Part shown: in pieces, positions 24,831 through 33,333 of the stretch
How the letters are laid out: each line of letters starts with the position of its first letter
Numbering within the stretch: the first letter of the stretch is position 1
Assembly: GCF_005765165.1 (NCBI RefSeq)
Contig: NZ_VCIW01000002.1
Span: 434,001-498,000, forward strand
Length of the DNA: 64,000 nt
Source of the DNA: Paenibacillus antri
GTDB lineage: Bacteria > Bacillota > Bacilli > Paenibacillales > YIM-B00363
Direction of reading: 5' to 3'
Position numbers and translations under genes: made by a program
The notes under the pieces: model-generated
What the model saw: only the letters and a program-made list of their open reading frames with translations
Told to the model about the DNA's origin: nothing
The model's database searches: none

Positions 24831-24884
24831 TTGCAATTTTGTTCGCGAAGCGGGCCCGTTCGAACGCCGTGAACAAAATCGCAA
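24831..24884. promoter_or_regulatory. Inverted repeat in the divergent phyH/glycosidase-operon region
   Basis: TTGCAATTTTGTTC (24831-24844) and GAACAAAATCGCAA (24871-24884) are inverted copies with one mismatch, 26 bp apart. They form an A/T-rich pocket in GC-rich DNA between two divergent start codons. A dimeric regulator or a pair of half-sites is likely. Confidence 0.55.
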
Positions 24885-24967
24885 ATTCGAGCCGGGGGAT
24901 GGGTAAGTTCGGCTGGAGCCTTTTCTATATACTCAGAGGAAACGGGACGATAAAAGGAGTTATGCAC

Positions 24968-25936
24968 ATGCATTATCGCGTATTGGGAAAATCGGGCCTT
25001 CGCATCTCGGAAGTCGGCTTCGGCGCGTGGGGAATCGGGAAGACGAGCTGGGTCGGGGCGGAGGACGACGAGTCGCTTCGCTCGCTCCATCTCGCCATCG
25101 ATCTCGGCCTCAACTTCATCGACACGGCGATGGGCTACGGCAACGGACACAGCGAACGTCTCGTCGGAGAGGTCGTCAAGTCGCGCAGCGAGGAAATCTA
25201 TGTCGCGACGAAGGTATCGCCGATCAACCTGAAATGGCCGGCCCCGGCCGGCACGGCCGTTCAGGACGCGTTCACGAAGGAGCACATGATCGCTTGCGCG
25301 GAGAACAGCTTGCGCAATCTCGGAACGGAGACGATCGACCTGCTGCAGACGCATGTGTGGCTTGACGATTGGACGGACCAAGGCGACTGGCTGGAGGGAG
25401 TCGAACGGCTGAAGGAGCAGGGCAAGATACGCGCGTTCGGCATCTCGATCAACGATCATGACGCGGATAACGCGCTGCAAGCGATCCGTTCGGGCGTCGT
25501 TGACGCGGTGCAGTTCATCTACAACGTGTTCGATCAAGCTCCGGAGGAAAAGCTTCTGCCGCTCTGCATGGAGATGAACGTCGGCACGATCGTGCGGGTG
25601 CCGCTCGACGAAGGCGGGCTGACGGGCCAGGTGCGGCCGGATACGACGTTCCCCGAGGGCGACTTCCGGAACGGCTACTTCCGGGACGACCGGAAGCGGG
25701 AGGTGTTCGAGCGCGTGACGGCCATCGCCGACGATCTCGGCGCGACGCTCGAGCGGACGCCGGAGATCGCCTTGCGCTTCATCCTGTCGCACCCGGGCGT
25801 CTCGACCGTCATTCCGGGCATGCTGCGCCGGCGCGAGGTCGAGATGAACTGCGCGCTGGGCGACGGCCGGGGGTTGCCGGAGGAACAGGTCCGGAAGCTG
25901 AAGAAGCACGCCTGGCCGCGTAACTTCTACAAATAA
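24968..25936 (+). CDS. Aldo/keto reductase
   Basis: 322 residues from ATG at 24968, with AAAGGAG 8 nt upstream; ATG at 24962 is too close to that site. AKR landmarks: YRVLGKSGLRISEVGFG, GLNFIDTAMGYGNGHSE (catalytic Tyr), EIYVATKVSP (catalytic Lys) and a C-terminal HPGVSTVIPGM cofactor-site motif. First gene of a tightly spaced operon with a creatininase-like protein and GH31 and GH95 glycosidases, so it probably oxidises or reduces a released sugar. Substrate unknown. Confidence 0.87.
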   Translation: MHYRVLGKSGLRISEVGFGAWGIGKTSWVGAEDDESLRSLHLAIDLGLNFIDTAMGYGNGHSERLVGEVVKSRSEEIYVATKVSPINLKWPAPAGTAVQDAFTKEHMIACAENSLRNLGTETIDLLQTHVWLDDWTDQGDWLEGVERLKEQGKIRAFGISINDHDADNALQAIRSGVVDAVQFIYNVFDQAPEEKLLPLCMEMNVGTIVRVPLDEGGLTGQVRPDTTFPEGDFRNGYFRDDRKREVFERVTAIADDLGATLERTPEIALRFILSHPGVSTVIPGMLRRREVEMNCALGDGRGLPEEQVRKLKKHAWPRNFYK

Positions 25937-25955
25937 GAGGAGCTGCTAGAGGCCT

Positions 25956-26816
25956 ATGAAAACGAAGGTGCGTTGGGCGGAGCTGCTGCCCCGAGAGTTC
26001 CGCGAACGGCTCGCGGCGCGGCCGATCGCGTATTTGCCGCTCGGCATCTGCGAGCCGCACGGGCAGATCGCCGCATACGGGCTCGATTCGATCAAGGCGG
26101 ACTATTTATGCGAGGAAGCCGCGCGGCGGTACGGCGGCATCGTCGCGCCGACGCTCGGGTACCAAATTCACGAGGCGGGCTATCACGCGCCGTGGCTCGT
26201 CTCCGAGGTCGGGGAAGGGGAGGCGCCGATGACCGGCGTTCCGCCGCAAGCGCTGCTCTACTTCTTCCTGTACCAGCTTCGCGCGTTCGTCAACGCCGGG
26301 TTCCGCGGCGGCGTCGTCGTCACCGGGCACAGCGGCGGCAACCAGGCCGACCTGCGGCTCGCGGCGGACGCGTTCCGGCGGCGGGCGGAGGTGCCGATGT
26401 GGGTCGGCAGCGATCCGGAGCTGGTCGAAGGGACGTATGCCGGCGACCATGCGGGCAAATACGAAATTTCGCAGCTGATGGCGCTGCGGCCGGAGCTGGT
26501 CGACTTCTCGCTGCGCCGCCTCGAGACGGAGCCGGGCGCCGGCGGACGGCTGGCGCTCGGCGCGGACGCCGAGGAGGCGTCGGCGGAGCTCGGCGAACGT
26601 ATCCTGGAGGCGTCGCTCGCGCGGCTCGGCGGCATCGTCGAGACGCTGGCGGCCGCGGCTCCTCGCTCGCCGGTCGGCCCGATCTCGTACGCGCCGGTCG
26701 AGGACGCCTGGGCCGAGACGCTCGCCGCGAAGGCGTCATGGCGCACCGCGTCGCCGTACCCGGGCCAGCGCGGCGTTCCCGAGGACTCTCGGTGGAAGCC
26801 GTATGAATATTTGTGA
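25956..26816 (+). CDS. Creatininase family protein
   Basis: 286 residues. The creatininase superfamily metal ligands are recognisable: Glu/His in LGICEPHGQ, Asp in YGLDSIKADYL, His in VVVTGHSGGNQADL and a late Glu in AGKYEISQLM. The family includes creatinine amidohydrolase and riboflavin/F420 pathway formamide hydrolases. Here it lies 19 nt after an aldo/keto reductase gene and 16 nt before a GH31 gene, so a sugar-related amide or lactone substrate seems more likely than creatinine. That is inference from context. Confidence 0.82.
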   Translation: MKTKVRWAELLPREFRERLAARPIAYLPLGICEPHGQIAAYGLDSIKADYLCEEAARRYGGIVAPTLGYQIHEAGYHAPWLVSEVGEGEAPMTGVPPQALLYFFLYQLRAFVNAGFRGGVVVTGHSGGNQADLRLAADAFRRRAEVPMWVGSDPELVEGTYAGDHAGKYEISQLMALRPELVDFSLRRLETEPGAGGRLALGADAEEASAELGERILEASLARLGGIVETLAAAAPRSPVGPISYAPVEDAWAETLAAKASWRTASPYPGQRGVPEDSRWKPYEYL

Positions 26817-26832
26817 GGAGGAACCTATCGCG

Positions 26833-29238
26833 ATGAAAGTGACAGGCGTAGTTGCAACCCCGGAAGCGCTCGTGCTGACGACGACGTCGGGCCGCATGAA
26901 GATCGAACCGTACGCGCCGTCGATCCTTCGCGTCGTCTATACGCTCGAGGAAGAGTTCGGCGCGAAGACGAGCCTCGCCGCGGTGCCCGATGCGAAGCGG
27001 GAAACGGCTTGGACGTATGCGGAGACGGACGACGCGGTCGAGCTCCGGACGTCGGAGCTGGCGCTCACGGTGACGAAGGCGACCGGCGCCTTCGTCTACC
27101 GCGACGCGGCCGGGCGGCTGCTGACGCGGGAGCCGGCGCGCGGCGGGAAGACGCTCGTCGCCGCCGAGGCGGTCGTGAATGTCTACGACGAGTCGGCCGA
27201 GGTGGCGACGACGATGTCGGTCGACGGCATGCGCGCCCAAGCGGCGGAAGCGAAGGAGACGATTCGGCGAAGGGCGTACCATACGAAGCTCGAATTCGAA
27301 TGGAGCGAAGGAGAAGCGTTGTACGGCCTCGGCTCGCATGAAGAAGGCGTTATGAACCTTCGCGGCTCGTTTCAATATTTGTATCAGCAAAATATGAAAG
27401 CGGTCGTGCCCGTACTCGTTTCTACGAACGGGTATGGCGTCCTGTTCGACAGTTATGGACTGATGATTTTCCGCGACGACGCGCACGGCTCCTACTTGTG
27501 GACCGAGGTCGACGACGAGATGGACTATTATTTCATCCACGGTCCGGCGCTCGATCGCGTCGTCGCGGGGTACCGTCAGCTGACCGGCGCCGCCCCGCTG
27601 CTGCCGCGCTGGGCGTACGGTTACGCGCAGTCGAAGGAACGGTACAAGTCGCAGGCGGAGCTGATCGAGGTCGTCCGGGAATACCGGGAGCGATGCATTC
27701 CGCTCGATCTCATCATCCTCGATTGGTGCTCTTGGACGGGCAATCTATGGGGACAGAAGTCGTTCGATCCGGAGCGGTTCCCGGACCCGACGGCGATGAC
27801 GGAGACGCTGCACGCGATGCACGCGCGGCTGATGGTGTCGATCTGGCCGATCATGAACAACGACGGGCCGAACCATCTGGAGATGAAACGCGAGAAGGGG
27901 CTGCTCGGCAATCAGGCGACGTACGACGCCTTCAGCGAGAAGGCGCGCGCGCTGTACTGGAAACAAGCGAAGGAAGGATTGTTCGACCACGGCGTCGACG
28001 CCTGGTGGTGCGACTGCACGGAGCCGTTCGAAGCCGATTGGAACGGCTCCGTGCGGCTCGAGCCGGAGCAGCGGCTGCTCGTCAATACCGGCCAGTCCAA
28101 GAAATACTTGGACCCCGAATATATTAACGCGTACTCGCTGCAGCATTCGAAGGGCATCTACGAAGGACAGCGGGCGGTTACGTCCGCGAAGCGGGTCGTC
28201 AATTTGACGCGATCGTCGTATTCGGGCCAGCAGCGGTACGCGACGATCACCTGGTCCGGGGACACGGCGGCGAAGTGGGAGACGCTGCGCCGGCAAATTC
28301 CGGCGGGGCTCAACTTCGTCGCGACGGGCGCGCCGTATTGGACGTCGGATATCGGCGCGTTCTTCGTCGCGAAGAAGGAGCAGTGGTTCTGGGACGGCGA
28401 CTATGACGCCGGCTGCGAGGATCCGGCGTATCGGGAGCTGTATTTACGCTGGTTCCAATACGGCGCGTTCCTGCCGATGTTCCGCTCGCACGGCACGGAC
28501 ACGCCGCGGGAGGTGTGGCGCTTCGGCGAACCGGGAGAGACGATCTACGATACGCTCGTTCGGTTCGTCCGGCTGCGGTATCGGCTGCTGCCATACATTT
28601 ATTCGCTGGCGGGCGCCGTGACGCACGAGCACGGCACGATGATGCGGCCGCTCGCGTTCGACTTCCCGGCGGATCCGGTCGTGCGCGGCATCGACGACCA
28701 GTATGCGTTCGGACCGGCGCTGCTCGTCTGTCCGATCGTCTCGCCTTCCGTCGGCGGGCGTTCGACGCGGCGGGTGTACTTGCCGGCCGGGACGGAATGG
28801 TACGACTTCTGGACGGGCGAGCGGCATGCGGGAGGCTCCTGGGTTACGGCGGACTGCGGGCTCGAGACGATTCCGCTGTACGTGCGAGCCGGTTCCGTGC
28901 TGCCGATCGGACCGGACGTGCAATGGAGCGGCGAGGCGCTCGACGCGCCTTGGGACGTGCTCGTCTATCCGGGGGCGGACGGCGGCATTACGCTGTACGA
29001 GGACGAAGGCGACGGCTACGGCTACGAGCGCGGCGCCTTCGCGCGGACGTCCGTCGTTTGGGACGACGCGTCGCGGCGGCTGCGATTCGGCGCGAGGGAA
29101 GGCGCACCGTTCCCGGGGGATTCGGGCCGGCGGACGTACCGGGTCCGGCTCGCGGCAGGCGGATTCGAAGCGTCGCTCGCCGCCGGGGACGCCGTCGTCG
29201 TCGAGCACGCGGGCGCGCCGCGCGACCTAGCATTATAA
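26833..29238 (+). CDS. GH31 family alpha-glycosidase (alpha-xylosidase/alpha-glucosidase-like)
   Basis: 801 residues from ATG at 26833, with GAGGAGG upstream; no signal peptide, so cytoplasmic. The GH31 barrel shows IDLIILDWCSW and ARLMVSIWPIMN, the nucleophile Asp in AWWCDCTEP (D394) and the acid/base Asp in TWSGDTAAKW (D477). The N-terminal galactose-mutarotase-like domain and C-terminal sandwich (TLYEDEGDGYGYERG) are present. Alpha-xylosidases that trim xyloglucan oligosaccharides have this layout, and the adjacent GH95 gene supports that, but alpha-glucosidase is possible. Confidence 0.9.
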   Translation: MKVTGVVATPEALVLTTTSGRMKIEPYAPSILRVVYTLEEEFGAKTSLAAVPDAKRETAWTYAETDDAVELRTSELALTVTKATGAFVYRDAAGRLLTREPARGGKTLVAAEAVVNVYDESAEVATTMSVDGMRAQAAEAKETIRRRAYHTKLEFEWSEGEALYGLGSHEEGVMNLRGSFQYLYQQNMKAVVPVLVSTNGYGVLFDSYGLMIFRDDAHGSYLWTEVDDEMDYYFIHGPALDRVVAGYRQLTGAAPLLPRWAYGYAQSKERYKSQAELIEVVREYRERCIPLDLIILDWCSWTGNLWGQKSFDPERFPDPTAMTETLHAMHARLMVSIWPIMNNDGPNHLEMKREKGLLGNQATYDAFSEKARALYWKQAKEGLFDHGVDAWWCDCTEPFEADWNGSVRLEPEQRLLVNTGQSKKYLDPEYINAYSLQHSKGIYEGQRAVTSAKRVVNLTRSSYSGQQRYATITWSGDTAAKWETLRRQIPAGLNFVATGAPYWTSDIGAFFVAKKEQWFWDGDYDAGCEDPAYRELYLRWFQYGAFLPMFRSHGTDTPREVWRFGEPGETIYDTLVRFVRLRYRLLPYIYSLAGAVTHEHGTMMRPLAFDFPADPVVRGIDDQYAFGPALLVCPIVSPSVGGRSTRRVYLPAGTEWYDFWTGERHAGGSWVTADCGLETIPLYVRAGSVLPIGPDVQWSGEALDAPWDVLVYPGADGGITLYEDEGDGYGYERGAFARTSVVWDDASRRLRFGAREGAPFPGDSGRRTYRVRLAAGGFEASLAAGDAVVVEHAGAPRDLAL

Positions 29239-29253
29239 GAGGGGGGGCTGCCG

Positions 29254-31689
29254 ATGAAGCTGGAATACGACAAGCCGGCGCGGCTGTGGACCGAGGCGCT
29301 GCCCGTCGGCAACGGGCGGCTCGGGGGGATGGCGTTCGGCGGCGTCGATCTGGAGCGGATTCAGCTGAACGAGGATACGTTGTGGTCCGGGAGCCCGCGG
29401 GACGGGAACAACCCGAAGGCGCGGGAGGCGCTGCCCCGGATCCGGCGCTTGATCGCCGAGGAGCGGTACGAAGAAGCCGAGGCGCTCAGCAAGCAATCGA
29501 TGATGGGGCCGTACACGCAGACGTACCTGCCGTTCGGCGACCTGCACGTCCGGTTTTGGCACGGCCAGCTGGCGTCGGCGTACCGGCGCGAGCTGGATCT
29601 CGCGGACGGCGTCGCGCGCGTGCGCTTCCGGATCGGCGGCGTCTCCTACATGCGGGAGACGTTCGCGTCCGCGCCGGACGACGTCCTCGTCGTGCGGCTC
29701 GCCGCCGACCGAGCCGGCGCGCTCTCGTTCCGCGCGACGCTGAGCAGCCCGCTGCGGCATACGCAAGCGCCCGCCGACGGCGAAACGCTCGCGCTGCGCG
29801 GCTATTGCCCGGAGAACGTCGATCCGAGCTACTACGACACGGACGAACCGCTGCGGTACGGCGACCCGGCGACGACGACCGCGATGCGGTTCGAAGGCCG
29901 GCTGGCCGTCCGGCTCGAGGGCGGCGGCTCCGCGAGGATCGACGCCGACGGGCTGCACGTCGAGGGGGCGACCGCCGCGACGCTGCTGTTCGCCGGCGCG
30001 ACGAGCTTCGCCGGCTTCGATCGGCCGCCCGGCGACGGCGGCCTCGAGCCCGGCGCCCTCGCGGCGCGCGCGCTCGAGGCGGCCGCGGCGAAGCCGTACG
30101 CCGCGCTGCTCGCGGCGCACGTCGCCGACCACCGGTCGCTGATGGACCGCGTCGCGTTCGAGCTCGACGCGCCGTCCCCCGCGCCGGACGGACTCGCCGC
30201 GGACGCGCGCATCCGCGCCTTCGGCGGCCGCGACCCGCGGCTCGTCGAGCTGCTGTTCCACTACGGGCGCTACCTGATGATCGCCGGCTCGAGACCCGGC
30301 GCGCAGCCGCTTAACTTACAAGGCATCTGGAGCCATGAGGCGCGTCCCGTCTGGAGCTGCAACTATACGCTCAACATTAACGCGCAGATGAATTATTGGC
30401 CCGCCGAGACGTGCAACCTCGCCGAATGCCACGAGCCGTTGCTGCGCTTCGTCGGCGAGCTCGCGGAGAACGGCCGGAAGACGGCCGAAATCCACTACGG
30501 CTGCCGCGGCTGGACCGCCCATCACAATTCGGATGTGTGGCGGCAATCCTGGCCGCCCGGCGACGACGGCCACGGCAATCCGCTGTGGGCGAATTGGCCG
30601 ATGGGCGGCGTCTGGCTGTGCCGGCATCTATGGGAACACTATATCTTCGGCGGCGACATCGAATATTTGCGGGAACGGGCGTATCCCGTTATGCGGGAGG
30701 CGGCGTTGTTCTGTCTCGATTGGCTCGTCGAGGACGGGAGAGGCGGGCTGATCACGTCCCCGTCGACGTCGCCGGAGCATCGGTTCCGCCTCGAAGACGG
30801 CCGGACCCCGGCGTTAGGCGTCGCGACGACGATGGATATGAGCCTCATTCGCGAGCTGTTCGGCAACGTGCTCGCGGCGGCGGACACGCTCGGCGTCGAC
30901 GAACCGCTGCGCGCCGAGCTGGAGGCGGCCCGCGCGCGCCTTAGACCTCCGCGGATCGGCGAAGACGGCCGGCTGCTCGAGTGGTCTGCGCCGTACGGCG
31001 ACGAGGATCGATTCCACCGCCACGTCTCGCACCTCTACGACGTATTCCCGGGCGACGCGATGACGGCGGCGCGAACGCCGACGCTGTTCCGCGCGGCCCG
31101 CGCCTCGCTCGAGTCGCGCGGCGACGGCGGCACCGGCTGGAGCATCGGATGGAAGATCAATCTGTGGGCGCGTTTTCGCGACGGCAACCGGGCGCTGTCG
31201 CTCATCGAACGGCTGCTGACGCCGGTGGAGGACGACGGCGGGATGGACTTCCATCGCGGCGGCGTCTACGCGAACCTGTTCGATGCGCATCCGCCGTTCC
31301 AGATCGACGGCAACTTCGGCGCGACGGCCGGCATCGCCGAGATGCTGCTGCAGTCGCATGACGGCGAGATCCGTCTGCTGCCGGCGCTGCCGGACGCTTG
31401 GAGGAACGGGCGCTTCGCCGGACTCCGCGCGAGAGGCGGCTTCGAGATCGACCTCCGCTGGACCGACGGCGCGCCGCGGGAGGCGGTCGTTCGAGCGAAA
31501 TCAAGCGGCGTCTGCGCGATTCGCGCGTCCGCAGCGCCGTTCGCCGCGGAGCGCGACGGAGCGAACGTAACGACGGAGGTCGACGCCGACGGCATCTCGC
31601 GGTTTCGGACCGAAGCGGGCGGCACATACCGGCTCATCTTCGGTCGCGCATCTCGTGCGAGCAGTGCGAATCGCGCGCCGTCGTTGTGA
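29254..31689 (+). CDS. GH95 family alpha-L-fucosidase/alpha-L-galactosidase
   Basis: 811 residues, usual GH95 length, without a signal peptide. The N-terminal signature [10 protein letters not shown] and [10 protein letters not shown] is typical. Catalytic positions known from the Bifidobacterium enzyme have counterparts: two Asn in [11 protein letters not shown] (N374, N376), the general acid Glu in SPSTSPEH (E508) and Asp in [13 protein letters not shown] (D685). It should release alpha-1,2-linked L-fucose (or L-galactose) from imported oligosaccharides. Fifteen nucleotides separate it from the GH31 gene. Confidence 0.93.
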   Translation: MKLEYDKPARLWTEALPVGNGRLGGMAFGGVDLERIQLNEDTLWSGSPRDGNNPKAREALPRIRRLIAEERYEEAEALSKQSMMGPYTQTYLPFGDLHVRFWHGQLASAYRRELDLADGVARVRFRIGGVSYMRETFASAPDDVLVVRLAADRAGALSFRATLSSPLRHTQAPADGETLALRGYCPENVDPSYYDTDEPLRYGDPATTTAMRFEGRLAVRLEGGGSARIDADGLHVEGATAATLLFAGATSFAGFDRPPGDGGLEPGALAARALEAAAAKPYAALLAAHVADHRSLMDRVAFELDAPSPAPDGLAADARIRAFGGRDPRLVELLFHYGRYLMIAGSRPGAQPLNLQGIWSHEARPVWSCNYTLNINAQMNYWPAETCNLAECHEPLLRFVGELAENGRKTAEIHYGCRGWTAHHNSDVWRQSWPPGDDGHGNPLWANWPMGGVWLCRHLWEHYIFGGDIEYLRERAYPVMREAALFCLDWLVEDGRGGLITSPSTSPEHRFRLEDGRTPALGVATTMDMSLIRELFGNVLAAADTLGVDEPLRAELEAARARLRPPRIGEDGRLLEWSAPYGDEDRFHRHVSHLYDVFPGDAMTAARTPTLFRAARASLESRGDGGTGWSIGWKINLWARFRDGNRALSLIERLLTPVEDDGGMDFHRGGVYANLFDAHPPFQIDGNFGATAGIAEMLLQSHDGEIRLLPALPDAWRNGRFAGLRARGGFEIDLRWTDGAPREAVVRAKSSGVCAIRASAAPFAAERDGANVTTEVDADGISRFRTEAGGTYRLIFGRASRASSANRAPSL

Positions 31690-31771
31690 CGCGGTTCACA
31701 GCCGTCCGTCCGCCGTCCGGATACAATGGGGGAAACCGAGGCCCGGCCTCGACTTCTTGGAGGGATGCCGC

Positions 31772-32281
31772 ATGTACCGCACGACGCCGTTCCCGCCCGT
31801 TCCGCCGCCGCTCGGCCATCCGATCTTCCGACTGAACGAAGCGGTGCGGAAGCTGCAAGACGAACACGATGCGCTGCAATCGGAGCTCGAGTCCATCGTT
31901 CGGATGTCAGGACGTCTGTCGGAGCGGGACGATCGATTCCCGGACGACCCTGCGCTGCTGAAACGAGTGCGGAACGCCGTGCAAGCGTTCCAGAGAGACG
32001 TAGAACGTCACGCGAAGTGGGAGGAAGCGACGTTATTCCCGATGATCGCCTGGTACCTGGAGGATGAACCGATCCAGTTTATGTTGATCGAACAGGAGCA
32101 CGAACTGGCGGAGCGGTATTTGCGCGCGTTCCTCGAAGCCGCGGATCGCGCTCCGTCGCAGCCGGGGCCGGCGAAGCCGATGGCGGGCTCCTTGCTTCAA
32201 GCCGCGCGTCATCTGAAGCTTCATTTCGAGATGGAGGAAGAGCTGCTGCAGGCGGTGCTCGATCGGTCGAATATCGATTGA
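31772..32281 (+). CDS. Hemerythrin-domain protein
   Basis: 169 residues from ATG at 31772, with GGAGGG 7 nt upstream. Four-helix hemerythrin-like domain with His/Glu iron-ligand candidates in LQDEHDALQSEL, DVERHAKWEEATLFPM, LIEQEHELAERYL and LKLHFEMEEELL. Such stand-alone domains bind a di-iron centre and are linked to oxygen, nitric oxide or iron-sulfur repair responses (YtfE/ScdA-like), but no partner domain is present here. A TACAAT box about 48 bp upstream suggests its own promoter. Confidence 0.85.
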   Translation: MYRTTPFPPVPPPLGHPIFRLNEAVRKLQDEHDALQSELESIVRMSGRLSERDDRFPDDPALLKRVRNAVQAFQRDVERHAKWEEATLFPMIAWYLEDEPIQFMLIEQEHELAERYLRAFLEAADRAPSQPGPAKPMAGSLLQAARHLKLHFEMEEELLQAVLDRSNID

Positions 32282-32302
32282 CGACATGCCGAGGGCGATA
32301 AG

Positions 32303-32351
32303 CGCGCCTGCCGGAGACGACGAAAATTGTCGTCCCCGGCGGGCGTTTTTT
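32303..32351 (+). terminator. Rho-independent terminator after the hemerythrin gene
   Basis: GCCTGCCGG...GACGAC pairs with GTCGTC...CCGGCGGGC around an AAAATT-type loop and is followed by TTTTTT. Confidence 0.85.
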
Positions 32352-32404
32352 ATGTTTTAATGTTTCTATGACATAGAATCGAGATTCGAAGGGAGCCGGA
32401 AGGA

Positions 32405-33235
32405 ATGATAGGGAAAAGAGACATCGCCGCGGAAATCGCCGCGACGACGGTGCCGGACAACGCCTTGGCGATCTGGTCGCTCGGCCAATGCGGGTACGTC
32501 TTCAAGAGCTCGCGCTGCACGATCGGCATCGACTTGTATATATCGGATTGGGTGAACGAGCTCGCCGGAGAGCCATGGTCGCGAATCGCGCCGCCGCCGG
32601 TGGCGCCGGAGGCGCTGCCGCCGTTGGACGCGGTGCTGTGCTCGCACCATCACGAGGACCATATGGACAAGCGGTCGCTCGTCCCGCTGCGACTGAAGGA
32701 CGGCGCGCCGCTCGTCGCGCCGCGGGCGCATCTGCCGCTCCTTCGGGAATGGGGGTTCGACGACGCGCGCCTCGGCGGCATGAACCACGGGGAGACGCTG
32801 CGCCTTGCGGGCGTCGAGATCAAGGCGTTCGCCGCGAAGCACGACGAGTTCGAGAAGGACGCCGAAGGCAATCACTTCTATCTCGGCTACGTGCTCCGCT
32901 TCGGAGACGTCGTCGTCTACCACGCGGGCGACACGGTCGGCTTCCCCGAGCTGCCGCAATGGATCGGCGCGGAGAACGTCGACGCGGCGTTCCTGCCGAT
33001 CAACGGCAGAGATTACAAGCGTACGGCCGCGGGCATCGTCGGCAACATGAACTATCGCGAGGCGGCGGATCTCGCCCATGACATCGGCGCGCGTCTCGCG
33101 CTGCCGATGCATTACGGCGTCTTCAAGCACAACGACGAAAATCCGGCGTATTTCGCGGATTACGCGTACCAGACGTACCCCGAGCTGTCGTTCCACCTGA
33201 TGCGAATGGGCGAACGGTTCGTATTTTTTAAATAA
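32405..33235 (+). CDS. MBL-fold metallo-hydrolase (UlaG-like)
   Basis: 276 residues. The metallo-beta-lactamase metal motif is SHHHEDHMD (HxHxDH), with further ligands expected at VVVYHAGDTVG (Asp) and ALPMHYGVF (His). The form resembles L-ascorbate-6-phosphate lactonase UlaG and related sugar-lactone hydrolases. It stands alone between a terminator and the promoter of the next two-component system. A lactonase role would fit the sugar-oxidising enzymes in this window, but this is inference. Confidence 0.85.
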   Translation: MIGKRDIAAEIAATTVPDNALAIWSLGQCGYVFKSSRCTIGIDLYISDWVNELAGEPWSRIAPPPVAPEALPPLDAVLCSHHHEDHMDKRSLVPLRLKDGAPLVAPRAHLPLLREWGFDDARLGGMNHGETLRLAGVEIKAFAAKHDEFEKDAEGNHFYLGYVLRFGDVVVYHAGDTVGFPELPQWIGAENVDAAFLPINGRDYKRTAAGIVGNMNYREAADLAHDIGARLALPMHYGVFKHNDENPAYFADYAYQTYPELSFHLMRMGERFVFFK

Positions 33236-33257
33236 TTTCGCGCGGGATGCTCTTCTT

Positions 33258-33306
33258 TTGTTGTTAATCATCCGAAAAATCGATAAAATATAATAAGTTA
33301 CAACAA
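33258..33306 (+). promoter_or_regulatory. Promoter of the second two-component system, flanked by inverted repeats
   Basis: TTGTTA (33261-33266), 17 bp, TAAAAT (33284-33289) forms a sigma-A-like promoter. TTGTTGTTA (33258-33266) and TTACAACAA (33298-33306) are inverted copies that bracket it, suggesting negative autoregulation. Confidence 0.5.
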
Positions 33307-33333
33307 CGAACGACAACGAATGGAGGGCCCGCC

